DNA of 44,391 nucleotides from Pseudomonadota bacterium (GTDB taxonomy: Bacteria; Pseudomonadota; Gammaproteobacteria; Xanthomonadales; Rhodanobacteraceae). Positions 21,034 to 29,817 of this stretch are shown piece by piece. The DNA is taken from contig JAFEFS010000066.1 in the NCBI GenBank assembly GCA_018240465.1, positions 1 to 44,391 on the forward strand. The letters run 5' to 3'. Positions within the stretch are counted from its first letter, which is position 1. Each line of letters opens with the position of its first letter. Position numbers and translations under genes: made by a program. The notes under the pieces are model-generated. The model ran no database searches. It saw only the letters and a list, made by a program, of their open reading frames with translations, and was not told the origin of the DNA.

Positions 21034-22047
21034 ATGAACGCGATCCCGACCCCTCGTTCCTCGGGCCGCCGCTACTGGCTGCGTGGCATCGCCGTCGTCG
21101 TCGCCCTGTACGTGCTCGTCGTGCTTGCGCTGATGTGGTGGTGGAGCTACGAGCCGGCGCAGTTCGATGTGGTCAAGTTCGCCCAGGAGCGTTCGGCGCG
21201 GCACAACCAGCCGGTCGTCACCGGCAGCACCGTCACTGCAACCTTGATCGGCAGTGCCGAGACCCTGCTCGACAAGCGCGGCGGCTACATCTCGAACGAC
21301 AAGTTCCCGCCGGGCGTGCTCATGGACAACGTGCCGAACTGGGAATTCGGCGTGCTCACCGCCACGCGCGACCTGGCGCGCGAGATGCGCAACAAGTTCG
21401 CGCGTTCGCAGTCCCAGTCGGAAGAGGACGTCGACCTCAGGGAAGCCGACCCTTTGTTCTCTTCGCCGAACGACCGCTGGCTGCTGCCGAGCTCCGAAGG
21501 CCAGTACCGCAAGGCGATCGCTCGCGTCGAAGGCTACTTCACGCGCCTCGGCAAGAACGATCCGAATGGTGCGCAGTTCTATGCGCGCGCGGACAGCCTC
21601 GCCGACTATCTCGACGTCGTCTCCACGCGCCTGGGCTCGCTGTCGCAGCGCCTGTCCGCGAGCGTCGGCCAGATCCAATTGCAGGGCGAGACACCGGCCG
21701 GCACGGCGCTGATGCAGAACGCGCAGGGGCAGCAGGTGGTGAAGACGCCGTGGTACAAGATCGACGACATCTTCTATGAGTCGCGCGGCTACACCTGGGC
21801 GCTGCTCGAACAGCTCAAGGCGATCGAGGTCGACTTCGGCCCCGTGCTCGAGCGCAAGGGCGCGATGGTGAGCCTGAAGCAGGTGATCCGCGAGCTCGAG
21901 GAATCGCAGAAGCCGGTATGGAGTCCGGTGATCCTCAACGGCAGTCCGTTCGGTTTCTTCGCCAATCATTCGCTGGTGATGGCCAACTACGTCTCGCGCG
22001 CGAACGCGGCGATCATCGATCTGAAAAACTTGTTGAACCGGGGCTGA
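21034..22047 (+). CDS. DUF2333 family membrane-anchored protein
   Basis: The product is 337 residues. One N-terminal membrane segment (IAVVVALYVLVVLALMWWW) follows a short basic cytoplasmic end. The remainder is a soluble, probably periplasmic domain with many charged residues, matching the DUF2333 family (VLMDNVPNWEFGVL, YRKAIARVEGYFTRL, PWYKIDDIFYESRGYTWAL). Function is not known. AAGGAGG lies just upstream of the ATG, an excellent ribosome site. It follows the sulfotransferase gene by 89 bases and precedes the glycosyltransferase by 28, so it is probably co-transcribed with the latter. Confidence 0.85.
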   Translation: MNAIPTPRSSGRRYWLRGIAVVVALYVLVVLALMWWWSYEPAQFDVVKFAQERSARHNQPVVTGSTVTATLIGSAETLLDKRGGYISNDKFPPGVLMDNVPNWEFGVLTATRDLAREMRNKFARSQSQSEEDVDLREADPLFSSPNDRWLLPSSEGQYRKAIARVEGYFTRLGKNDPNGAQFYARADSLADYLDVVSTRLGSLSQRLSASVGQIQLQGETPAGTALMQNAQGQQVVKTPWYKIDDIFYESRGYTWALLEQLKAIEVDFGPVLERKGAMVSLKQVIRELEESQKPVWSPVILNGSPFGFFANHSLVMANYVSRANAAIIDLKNLLNRG

Positions 22048-22075
22048 TGGCCCACCGCCATTCGATGACAAATCC

Positions 22076-23737
22076 ATGAACAAGCTTTTCGCCGACTGGC
22101 GCCTGCATTGGTTTCTGATTCTGCTGCCGGTAGCGCTGTTTCTGCCGGCGTTGCCCATCGACGAGACGCGTTATCTCTCGGTGGCGTGGGAATTGCGCAA
22201 TTCGCCGGATTGGCTTCTGCTGCATCTCAACGGCGAGTTGTATTCGCACAAAGGCCCGCTGTTGTTCTGGCTGATCAATATCGCCTGGACGGCGGCCGGC
22301 CTGAACGTGTGGATCGTGCGCCTTGGCATGCTCGTCGTCTCGCTGGTATCGCTGTTGATGTTCGAGCGTCTCGTGCGCCGCCTCGACCCGGCGGATGGCG
22401 CAGCGAACGGCAGGCTCGCCACCCGCGCCGCGCAAATTTTCGCCGGCATGATGTTCTTCGCGGTGTTTGCCAGCGCGATCATGTTCGACGTCGTGCTCGC
22501 CGCCTGTGTCCTGCTCGCGCTGCACGGACTGATCGACTTCGACGAGCGACGCTGGGGCCGCGGCATTGCGATTTTCGCGGCGGGCTTGAGTTTGGGCTTG
22601 CTCAACAAAGGGCCGGTGATGCTGCTCGATGCGGGCCTCGTCGGCCTGCTCGGGCCGTGGTGGAGCGCGACTGCGCGCGGAGCGCCACTGCGATGGTATG
22701 CCGCCGTGTTCGCCGGCGTTCTCGCCAGTGTCGGCGTCGGCCTCGTCTACATGGTCTCGGCCGGCGGCTGGAGCTACGTCAACGACGTCGTGTTCCATCA
22801 GACTGCCGAGCGCATGACCCAGAGCTTCGCCCATGCGCGGCCCATCTGGTGGTACTTCATGGTGCTGCCGTTCATGATCCTGCCGTGGACGCTGAGCTTG
22901 CGCGCACCATGGCGCGCCTGGCGCGACAATCTGGCGGGCAGCAAGGCCGCGCGTTTCGCCGTTGCGTGGTTCGTGCCGGCATTCGTGTTGTTCTGTTTCG
23001 CCAGCGGCAAGCAGCCGCATTATCTGTTGCCGTTGCTGCCGGGCCTCGCCTTGTACTTCGCGCTGGTGCTGCGCGACGATGCGGCGCGTGTGCGCGGACG
23101 CCTGTTTGCAGTGCTGCTCGGATTGGTTGGCGTCTTCCTTTGTGCCGCGCCGTGGCTGGCGCAGCATGCGGCGAGTGTACCGGGTTTGCGCGGGCTCGTG
23201 CACGGCGGCAGTTTTTCCGCCGACGAGCAGGCGGTGCTCGGCGGCATCTGGCCGCTCTGGGGTGCGTTGATTGCAGCGCTCGGGGTATTCCTGCTCGTGC
23301 ACCGGCGTGCGTACAGGCAACTGGTCGCGGTCGCGCTGGCCAGCGTCGCGGCGGCGGCGTTGGGCATGCTTACGATCGCGCAGGCGGTCGGTCCGACGCT
23401 CGACGTGAGTGCGACAGCGAATCGCATTCGCGCCGCACAGCAAGCCGGCAAGCCGATCGTGCATCTCGGCTGGCATCACGGCCTGTTCGAATTTCCGGGC
23501 CGGCTCAAGCAGCCGTTCGAGGCGATCAACCTCGGTCAGTTGTACACCTGGTGCGCGGCGCATCCCGACGGCGAAGTGGTGACGTTCTACACCAAGTACG
23601 GCGTCCCGGTGAAACCCGAAACGGAAGTGCCCTGGCGGCTAGGCCGCATCCTGATCTGGCGTGCGGCGGACCTGTGCAGCGGCCCGCGCATTGCGCCGCA
23701 GGGAAAGGCCGAAGAGGAAACCAGGAGCGAAGATTGA
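22076..23737 (+). CDS. GT83/ArnT-like membrane glycosyltransferase
   Basis: The product is 553 residues. It is a polytopic membrane protein of the ArnT/PMT type, which moves sugars from a polyprenyl-phosphate carrier to lipid A, protein or other acceptors on the periplasmic side. The first periplasmic loop has PIDETRYLSVAWEL (Asp-Glu-x-Arg-Tyr, the family's catalytic acidic motif) and LNGELYSHKGPLLFWL. About eleven further helices follow, with FASGKQPHYLLPLLPG as the conserved second motif. A C-terminal soluble tail of about 150 residues ends the protein. Donor and acceptor are unknown. It converges on ppa with a 58-base gap that shows no clear terminator. Confidence 0.85.
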   Translation: MNKLFADWRLHWFLILLPVALFLPALPIDETRYLSVAWELRNSPDWLLLHLNGELYSHKGPLLFWLINIAWTAAGLNVWIVRLGMLVVSLVSLLMFERLVRRLDPADGAANGRLATRAAQIFAGMMFFAVFASAIMFDVVLAACVLLALHGLIDFDERRWGRGIAIFAAGLSLGLLNKGPVMLLDAGLVGLLGPWWSATARGAPLRWYAAVFAGVLASVGVGLVYMVSAGGWSYVNDVVFHQTAERMTQSFAHARPIWWYFMVLPFMILPWTLSLRAPWRAWRDNLAGSKAARFAVAWFVPAFVLFCFASGKQPHYLLPLLPGLALYFALVLRDDAARVRGRLFAVLLGLVGVFLCAAPWLAQHAASVPGLRGLVHGGSFSADEQAVLGGIWPLWGALIAALGVFLLVHRRAYRQLVAVALASVAAAALGMLTIAQAVGPTLDVSATANRIRAAQQAGKPIVHLGWHHGLFEFPGRLKQPFEAINLGQLYTWCAAHPDGEVVTFYTKYGVPVKPETEVPWRLGRILIWRAADLCSGPRIAPQGKAEEETRSED

Positions 23738-23795
23738 GCGCCGCTGCGTGCGCAGTCGGGGCGTACCCGCCGAAATCGCGCGTCGTCGCGAGAAG

Positions 23796-24344
23796 TCAGA
23801 ACTTTGGCTTTTCCGGCGACGCCTCGTAGCGCTTCACGCCCTCGAGGATCTCCTTCTTCGCCGCTTCGGCGCCTGCCCAGCCATCGATCTTCACCCATTT
23901 GCCCTTCTCGAGATCCTTGTAGTGCTCGAAGAAGTGGCCGATACGCTCGAGCCAGTGCGCCGACACCCGGCCGATGTCGGTGATGTTGGCGTAGCCGGCG
24001 AACACCTTGGTCACGGGCACGACGACGAGTTTCTCGTCGGCGCCGGCCTCGTCGGTCATCTTGAGCATGCCGACCGGGGTGCAGCGGATCACCGAGCCCG
24101 GCACCAGCGGCAGCGGCAGGATCACCAGCGCGTCGAGCGGATCACCGTCGCCGCCGAGCGTGTTCGGCACGTAGCCGTAGTTGCATGGGTAACGCATCGG
24201 CGTGGACAGCACGCGGTCGACGAAGATCGCACCCGAGGCCTTGTCCACTTCGTACTTCACCGGTTCCGCGTCCTTCGGAATTTCGATGATGACGTTGATT
24301 TCGTTCGGCACGTCGCGGCCGCTGGGGACGAGGTCGAGGCCCAT
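23796..24344 (-). CDS. ppa: Inorganic pyrophosphatase (family I)
   Basis: The product is 182 residues. This soluble cytoplasmic enzyme splits pyrophosphate to two phosphates and drives biosynthetic reactions. The family I motifs are present: IEIPKDAEPVKYEVDK, MRYPCNYGYVPNTLGGDGDPLDALV with the DGDPLD metal-binding signature, and a KVFAGY/WVKIDGW C-terminal part. The ATG at 24344 has GGAAG nearby and starts the usual MGLDLVPSG N-terminus; the longer upstream frame lies in the leader. It is the last gene of the minus-strand run, after mprF, separated from it by a strong hairpin. Confidence 0.96.
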   Translation of the reverse strand: MGLDLVPSGRDVPNEINVIIEIPKDAEPVKYEVDKASGAIFVDRVLSTPMRYPCNYGYVPNTLGGDGDPLDALVILPLPLVPGSVIRCTPVGMLKMTDEAGADEKLVVVPVTKVFAGYANITDIGRVSAHWLERIGHFFEHYKDLEKGKWVKIDGWAGAEAAKKEILEGVKRYEASPEKPKF

Positions 24345-24431
24345 GATGTCTTCCGTCGATGTTTGCAGGCGAGGGCGCGCAGGATACGCGAAATGCTGCG
24401 CCGCCGCATCCCGACTTTCGGGCTGGCGTTC

Positions 24432-24473
24432 AGAATCCGCTGTCAAAGCGCAGCGGCTTTGAGGGCGGATTCT
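24432..24473 (-). terminator. Long hairpin at the end of mprF
   Basis: AGAATCCGC (24432-24440) pairs with GCGGATTCT (24465-24473), and inside it TCAAAGC (24443-24449) pairs with GCTTTGA (24456-24462). The outer arm reaches the mprF stop codon. There is no U-run, so it may be an inefficient terminator or an mRNA-stabilising end between mprF and ppa. Confidence 0.5.
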
Positions 24474-27103
24474 CAGCGCTTGAACAGGAACCGGCCGTAA
24501 CCGCCCGCGACCAGCGCGGCGATATCGATCAGCAGGCCCGGCACCCAGGCGCCGCGTGGGTAGGCGAGGTAAGAGCCGATCCATTCCGGCTTGAACTTGT
24601 CCTTGTAGCGGCGCACGCCTTGATAGTTGTAAAGGTTGTTGCCGTAGCGGAACGCGAGCGAGGCGAGGCGTTCATTGATGCGCGCGTACGGGTTGTCGCC
24701 GACGCGCGACAGTGGCGCCATGCCGAGGCTGAACTGCGGATAGCCCTGCGCCTGCGCCCACAGCATGACCTTGGCGAAGAGGAAATCCATCGTGCTGCGC
24801 GGCGCGTCGCTCACATGGCGCATCAGGTCGACGCTGGCGGTGCCGTTCGGCCCGTAACCGGGAACGAAATTGGCGAAGGCAATCAGGCAACCGGCACGGC
24901 GCACGAGGGCGAGCGCGCTCCAGTCGAGATAGTCGCCGTCGAAGCGGCCGAGCGAGAACCCTTTTTCGACCGAGCCCTTGTCGGCAAGCCACGCATCGGA
25001 GACTTCGCGCACTTCCGCGATCAGCGTCGAATCGTGCGGCGGGGCGATCATCTCGAACGTCAGCCGCTCCTTGACCGAGCGGTTGACCGCCTGGCGCAGG
25101 TCCTCCCAGCGTTTGCCCGCGAGCGAGAATTCGTCGAGCTTGACGATCGCGAGTTCACCGAGCTTGAACAGGTCGAAGCCGGCGTCGTGGAAATGGGAGA
25201 GGTCCGGTTCGAGCACTTCGTAGAAAATCGGCACGCGGTCCTGCGTGTCGGCGTGGCGGCGGAATTCGAGGATGGCCTGGTCGATCAGGCTCTCCGGTCC
25301 GCACGGCGAGCCGAGTGCGACGAGGCGGTTGCGCACGCTGCCGTAGGCGACGACGGCGCGATGGTCGGCGGCCCAGAACAGATGCTTGTCGCGCATGAAA
25401 GTGAGATGGGCGAACTCGCCGCCGCCATGCGCGCGGTAGATCGCGCGCGCCTGTTCGAGGTCGCCGCGGTTGGGCAGCGACAGTTCCGGCCTGCGCACGG
25501 CGAAGAACTGCCAGATGAAATAGACGACGAGGCCGAAGGTCGCGGCGACCAGGCCGCGGCCGATGCGCGAGGTGTGCTCGCCGAAACCGAAATAGAACAG
25601 GTCGAACGAGTCATCGCCGAGCACCTGCGCGGCGCCGACCGCGAAGAACACCAGCACGCAGACGGCGAGGCCTGCGTACCAGCCTGCCTGCGTCATCGCG
25701 CCGAGCGTCATCGCGCGTCGCATGAACACGCGCTTGCGCGTGCGCAGGAGCAAGGCGACGGCGATCAGGAACAGCGCTTCGCCGAAATGCAGGCCCTTGG
25801 TCACCGCGAGACCGGCGCTGATCAGCAGCAGCCACATGGTCAGGCGATAGGCCACACGCAGGCGGCCGTCGATGCCGCGCGCGAGGCCGAGCAGCAGCAC
25901 GCCGGTGAGGATCGAGAACCAGCTCGCGCTCTCGACGAACAGGATCGGCAGATGCTGGCGCACGACGTTGACGTGCTCGATCACCGAGGGCGTCGCCGCG
26001 GAAGCGAGCAGCAGCGCGCCGGCGAGGAAGGTCAGGATCGCCACCAAGCGCGTGCCGAGGTCGGCGAGCAGCACCGCGGGCAGGCCGAGCAGGCCGAACA
26101 GCGGATGGCCGGAGAGGCGCAGGCGCAGCCGCGCCAGCGCCTGCGAGTTCTGGGTGAACATCTCCGAGCCGAGGTAGAGCCCGGCGAGCAGCGGCAGCAG
26201 GTAGTAGGCGAGACGGAACAGCATCAGGCCCGACACGATCACCGGCGGGTCGTAACCGGCGTCCTTGAGCGCGATCAGAATCAAACCGTCGAACACGCCG
26301 AGGCCGCCCGGCACCTGGCTGACCAATCCCAGCACCGATGCGCCGGCGAACGCGCCGAGCAGCAGGCCGGGTTTGACGTGCGCGCCGGAAATGTAGAAAC
26401 ACGCCCACAGCACTGCCGCTGCGAGGATCCAGTCAAGCAGCGAGACGGCGACGAGTTCGATCTTCAGGCGCAGCGGCGGCAGACCAAGATCGTGCGGCAG
26501 CCAGCGCATCAGTTTCCGCTGCGTAGTCAGCACGAAATACAGCGGCAGATACAGCGCGGCCGCGGCGAGCACGAGGTAGGCGATCGTGCGTTCGGTCGTG
26601 CTCGCGGTCAGCGGCAGTGAATGCGTCATCAAGGTGAGCACGACGAGCAGCGACAGGCCGAGCGGCAGCGACAGCGCCTGCATGCCGATCAGCGCCGCCG
26701 CACGCGGCAGGTGCACCTTGTGCGAGGTCAGCCCCATCAAGCGGATGCCCGCGCCCATCGCCCCGGAAAGGTTCAGCGTGTTCGCCAGCGCATTGGCCAC
26801 GAACGACAGGCGCAGGTAGTCGCGCCAGGCGAGGCCCAGCCCGAGCCAATGCCCGATCAGACCGTCGACGAGGCCGGTAAAGGCGACCGCGAACAGCGCG
26901 AGCAGGGCGATGCCCAGCGCCGGCGCGGTCGGTACGTCGAGCAGGGTGCGCTGGATCTCGGGCAGGTCGAACTGCGTGCCGATCTCGTGCCACAGCAGCC
27001 AGCCGGTCACCGCGAGGAACGCCAACGGCACAAGCCAGCGCAGGCGCGCGAGCGCACCGGACGAGGCGGGGCGATGAGGGAGGGTACTGCCGGGTTCGGT
27101 CAT
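24473..27103 (-). CDS. mprF: Lysylphosphatidylglycerol synthetase/flippase
   Basis: The product is 876 residues, normal for MprF. The N-terminal two thirds is a flippase with about thirteen membrane helices (LVPLAFLAVTGWLLW, ALANTLNLSGAMGAGIRL, LVSQVPGGLGVFDGL). The C-terminal cytoplasmic half is the DUF2156 aminoacyltransferase, which adds an amino acid from aminoacyl-tRNA to phosphatidylglycerol (YGSVRNRLVALGSPCG, KGFSLGRFDGDYLDW, SVDLMRHVSDAP, FSLGMAPLSRVGDNPYARINERL). Such lipids lower sensitivity to cationic peptides. The ATG at 27103 is preferred; another in-frame ATG lies at 27130. It is 80 bases downstream of rimI on the same strand, placing it in the lipid gene run. Confidence 0.94.
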   Translation of the reverse strand: MTEPGSTLPHRPASSGALARLRWLVPLAFLAVTGWLLWHEIGTQFDLPEIQRTLLDVPTAPALGIALLALFAVAFTGLVDGLIGHWLGLGLAWRDYLRLSFVANALANTLNLSGAMGAGIRLMGLTSHKVHLPRAAALIGMQALSLPLGLSLLVVLTLMTHSLPLTASTTERTIAYLVLAAAALYLPLYFVLTTQRKLMRWLPHDLGLPPLRLKIELVAVSLLDWILAAAVLWACFYISGAHVKPGLLLGAFAGASVLGLVSQVPGGLGVFDGLILIALKDAGYDPPVIVSGLMLFRLAYYLLPLLAGLYLGSEMFTQNSQALARLRLRLSGHPLFGLLGLPAVLLADLGTRLVAILTFLAGALLLASAATPSVIEHVNVVRQHLPILFVESASWFSILTGVLLLGLARGIDGRLRVAYRLTMWLLLISAGLAVTKGLHFGEALFLIAVALLLRTRKRVFMRRAMTLGAMTQAGWYAGLAVCVLVFFAVGAAQVLGDDSFDLFYFGFGEHTSRIGRGLVAATFGLVVYFIWQFFAVRRPELSLPNRGDLEQARAIYRAHGGGEFAHLTFMRDKHLFWAADHRAVVAYGSVRNRLVALGSPCGPESLIDQAILEFRRHADTQDRVPIFYEVLEPDLSHFHDAGFDLFKLGELAIVKLDEFSLAGKRWEDLRQAVNRSVKERLTFEMIAPPHDSTLIAEVREVSDAWLADKGSVEKGFSLGRFDGDYLDWSALALVRRAGCLIAFANFVPGYGPNGTASVDLMRHVSDAPRSTMDFLFAKVMLWAQAQGYPQFSLGMAPLSRVGDNPYARINERLASLAFRYGNNLYNYQGVRRYKDKFKPEWIGSYLAYPRGAWVPGLLIDIAALVAGGYGRFLFKR

Positions 27104-27183
27104 GACGTGGCTGTGCGCTGGCGCGCGCATTATCGCAGGCAATCGTGCCAGCCGGTCACTCGCGGCATGACCGGTGGCGGCGA

Positions 27184-27663
27184 TCAGCTTTCGGGCGGCA
27201 GCAACTCCATTGCCATCACGATCGCGTCTTCGCGTCCGTGCTTGGCCGGATAATAGTTCGGCCGCACGGCGATCTCGTTGAAGCCCAGCGTCGGATAGAG
27301 CGCAACGGCAGCGAGGTTCGAGGGGCGTACCTCGAGGAAGATGCGCTGTACGCGATGCCAGCGCGCGAGTTCGATCATGCGCCCGACCAGATGACGGCCG
27401 TGACCGCGGCCCTGATGCGCCGGTGCGATGCAGGCGTTGAGCAGATGCGCCTCGCCCGCGGCGACCGAAAGAATGCCGTAGCCGAGAACTTCCTCGCCCC
27501 GCTGCAGCACCCAGCATTCATAGCCCGCACGCAGGCAGTCGCCGAAGATGCCAAGCGTCCACGGGAATTCGTAGGCGACCGATTCGATCGCGGCGACGGC
27601 GTCGATGTCATCGATGCGCATGGCGCGCATCTGCGAGCGCGGTTCGGCGAGAATCGCGACCAT
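27184..27663 (-). CDS. rimI: Ribosomal-protein-S18-alanine N-acetyltransferase
   Basis: The product is 159 residues. RimI is a GNAT enzyme that acetylates the N-terminus of ribosomal protein S18. The acetyl-CoA site is visible as NACIAPAHQGRGHGRHLV (the Q/RxxGxG/A loop), followed by a C-terminal EVRPSNLAAVALYPTLGF motif typical of RimI. The start ATG at 27663 lies four bases after the end of the preceding gene. In E. coli rimI follows holD, and the same order is seen here, which supports both assignments. Confidence 0.93.
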   Translation of the reverse strand: MVAILAEPRSQMRAMRIDDIDAVAAIESVAYEFPWTLGIFGDCLRAGYECWVLQRGEEVLGYGILSVAAGEAHLLNACIAPAHQGRGHGRHLVGRMIELARWHRVQRIFLEVRPSNLAAVALYPTLGFNEIAVRPNYYPAKHGREDAIVMAMELLPPES

Positions 27664-27667
27664 CGCC

Positions 27668-28135
27668 TCAGCCCGCGGTTCCGCGCAGCCGGCGCGCGAG
27701 CGGTTTGAGCGAATGCCACAGCGCGCGCTTGTCCGCAGCCGCGCAGAGCAGCAACGCGGGATCGGCGGTGACCGCGATCGTCGCCGCATTCTGCTGCATC
27801 GTGGACAAATGCACGCCGAGCGCGCGGGCCATCGCCGCGCCGATCACGAGATAGGCGGGCGCATCCGCCGTGCCCACGAGCTCGCCCTCCGCGCCGGCTT
27901 CGAGCCATTCGATCGCGGCAGCGGCGACGCCCAGCGTTTGCGGCAAGTGCTTGAACAGGCGCGCGAGCCGCGCATCGGCGCGCACACCGCGCGCGCAGAC
28001 GATGGCCAGTTTGGCCGGGTTGCCGACGTCGGCGTCAACCGTCATCACCGACGGCGCGGCCGATGTGCCGCGTGTGCGCAGGGCATAGACATCGATGCCC
28101 ATCGCTTCGAGCAGGGACAGGCGCGTCGCGTCCAT
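27668..28135 (-). CDS. holD: Probable DNA polymerase III psi subunit
   Basis: The product is 155 residues. Psi binds chi and the clamp-loader complex of DNA polymerase III. Similarity to E. coli psi is modest but in the right places: the N-terminal helix with a central Met-Gly-Ile (LSLLEAMGIDVYALRTRG) matches the E. coli pattern, and the C-terminal KRALWHSLKPLARRL corresponds to the RAALWQQI region. Between them lie Ala-rich segments without strong signature. The gene is directly upstream of rimI (gap of four), the known holD-rimI order. It begins at the ATG at 28135, overlapping the lipoprotein stop by one base (TGATG). A small unknown protein is the alternative. Confidence 0.72.
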   Translation of the reverse strand: MDATRLSLLEAMGIDVYALRTRGTSAAPSVMTVDADVGNPAKLAIVCARGVRADARLARLFKHLPQTLGVAAAAIEWLEAGAEGELVGTADAPAYLVIGAAMARALGVHLSTMQQNAATIAVTADPALLLCAAADKRALWHSLKPLARRLRGTAG

Positions 28136-28746
28136 CACGACTTGCCGCCTTCGAGCGCGACGAGGTCGGCCTGGAATTGCGCAAACGCGGCGTCGACCGC
28201 GGCACCGAAGGCCTGCACGGTTGCAGCCATGGTCTCGCCCGACGCGGCCTGCTCGGCACGGTAGCTCTGCTCGAGCAGCGGTTCGCCGGAGTCCTGCTCG
28301 ACGCGCATCTCGAACGCGACCTGGGCGACGGCGCCCTGCGCCTGCGGCACGCGCTCGTAACGCAGGATGCGGCCCTTGATGCGCAGTGCTTGCACGCTCG
28401 CCGGCAGGCGGTCGGTGACGAGCGCGGAGACTCCCGCTTCGCGCAAGCGGTTGGTCAGTCGCGCCTGCAGGCCGCGCGAAGGCGGATCGCTCCACAGCTG
28501 ATAGTGGTAGGCGCGCAGCGCGCCGGCATCGGGCGTGGTCGCGTAGAGCACGGACTGCTCGGCGTAGACACCTTCGGAGCGGAACGTGGCCACCTCGATC
28601 GGCAGCACCGTCAGCGGCTTCTGCAGGTGCGGCGGCGGCGCCATCGGCGGCAGCGAATAGTAGGTGACGTCGGGAACGGTCGGCGGCGAGCAGGCAGCGA
28701 GGGTCAGCAAAGCCGCGCACGCGGCGAACAGGCGCGACCACGTCAT
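28135..28746 (-). CDS. ABC-type transport auxiliary lipoprotein (PqiC-like)
   Basis: The product is 203 residues. A lipoprotein signal with lipobox LAAC lies near residues 16-19. The mature protein resembles the ABC-transport auxiliary component family (PqiC/LetC-like): a Y-Y-x-L segment (VTYYSLPP), LTVLPIEVA and a C-terminal helix. These lipoproteins usually sit at the outer membrane and work with MCE-protein complexes. It overlaps the MCE gene upstream by four bases (ATGA), and its stop overlaps the holD start. The system has this lipoprotein instead of an adjacent MlaC-type periplasmic carrier. Confidence 0.82.
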   Translation of the reverse strand: MTWSRLFAACAALLTLAACSPPTVPDVTYYSLPPMAPPPHLQKPLTVLPIEVATFRSEGVYAEQSVLYATTPDAGALRAYHYQLWSDPPSRGLQARLTNRLREAGVSALVTDRLPASVQALRIKGRILRYERVPQAQGAVAQVAFEMRVEQDSGEPLLEQSYRAEQAASGETMAATVQAFGAAVDAAFAQFQADLVALEGGKS

Positions 28747-29681
28747 TTCGGCTCCTCCTCTACCTTGTCGCGTTTCGGCGCGATCAGCAGGCGGTTCGGG
28801 CTCATGCGCACTTCGCGCGAGAACTCGTTGAAATTGCGTGCGGCCACGGCAAGATTCTGCGTGATCGAATCGATGCGTTCGGACAGCGAGGCGAGGATGC
28901 CGCGCAGGTCATCGACCGAATCGCGCACGCCGGGGCGGTTCTCGCGGATCACCTCGTCGAGCTGGGTGATCGCACTGTTGAGTTTGGCCCGGGTCTCGGC
29001 GAGATCGTGGGTCAGGGTCTGCACGTTGCCCAGGATCGCGCCGATCGCGGCGCGGTTCTGCGGCTTGAGCAGGTCGTCGACCGAGCTCGAAGCCGAGTTC
29101 AGCCGCTGCAGCAACTGGCGCGACTGGGCGACGATCTCCGGCGTGTTTTCGTCGAGCTGGCTCGCGATCGAGTCGACATGCGTGGTCAGCGTCTTTACCA
29201 GGGGCGAGACCTGGTTGTGCGCGAGGTCGCCGAGCTGCGCGGCGAGCGTGTTCATCGAGGTGAACAGATCGGCGTTCTCGACCCCGGCGAGTTCGCTGCC
29301 CGGCTTGGCGACGTCGACGCTCGCGCCCTCGCTGATGCCGATCGCGACGTCGGCGAGCAGCCCGGTCGAGGTCAGGCGCGCGACCGAATCCTTCGGAATC
29401 GGCCAGTCGCGGCGCACGGCCAGCGTCACCTTGTAGCGCGTCTCGGGTTTGCCCCCGGCCGCGCCGCGTTCGGGGTCGATCGCGCTGACCTGGCCGATGC
29501 GGAAGCCTTCGTAGAACACCGGCGCGCCGTAGCGCAGACCGGTGACGTTGCGGTAACGCGCGACGTAGTCGGTGCTCGCCGAGCCGCGCCCGGTGATCGC
29601 AGCGAGTGCGACGAGCAACAGCGCGAACGCCGCCGCGACGACGGCGCCGACCAGCACGTAGTTGATGTTGTCGCGTTTCAC
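28743..29681 (-). CDS. MCE-domain (MlaD-type) lipid-transport protein
   Basis: The product is 312 residues. MCE proteins form periplasmic hexamers through which phospholipids pass. After one N-terminal membrane helix (INYVLVGAVVAAAFALLLVALAAI) comes the MCE domain at about residues 40-120, with YVARYRNVTGLRYGAPVFYEG, RIGQVSAID and GLLADVAIGISEG. A long alpha-helical C-terminal region (about 130-300) with coiled-coil-like heptads follows, longer than MlaD and closer to PqiB/YebT-type or Gram-negative MCE tails. The start ATG is at 29681. It belongs to the operon with the permease, ATPase and lipoprotein. Confidence 0.92.
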   Translation of the reverse strand: MKRDNINYVLVGAVVAAAFALLLVALAAITGRGSASTDYVARYRNVTGLRYGAPVFYEGFRIGQVSAIDPERGAAGGKPETRYKVTLAVRRDWPIPKDSVARLTSTGLLADVAIGISEGASVDVAKPGSELAGVENADLFTSMNTLAAQLGDLAHNQVSPLVKTLTTHVDSIASQLDENTPEIVAQSRQLLQRLNSASSSVDDLLKPQNRAAIGAILGNVQTLTHDLAETRAKLNSAITQLDEVIRENRPGVRDSVDDLRGILASLSERIDSITQNLAVAARNFNEFSREVRMSPNRLLIAPKRDKVEEEPK

Positions 29682-29817
29682 CCGTGCCCTGCTCCGGAAT
29701 GGTTGCGACCCTGGCGCCGCATGCCGAAATCATACACGGCCGCTGGCGGCGCGAGGGCAATCGAGCGCAGGCCGGACGTGCTGACCCGCATCGCGAGCGC
29801 GTTCGCGCAAGCCGCCC

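Noticed and set aside
24359..26620. A 753-codon plus-strand frame opposite mprF
   Set aside because: Gln/Glu/Arg-rich shadow of mprF with no domain features.
27668..28135. TsaB-like or other tRNA-modification gene beside rimI
   Set aside because: tsaB is often next to rimI, but none of its ASKHA nucleotide-binding motifs are present; the psi-subunit pattern fits better.
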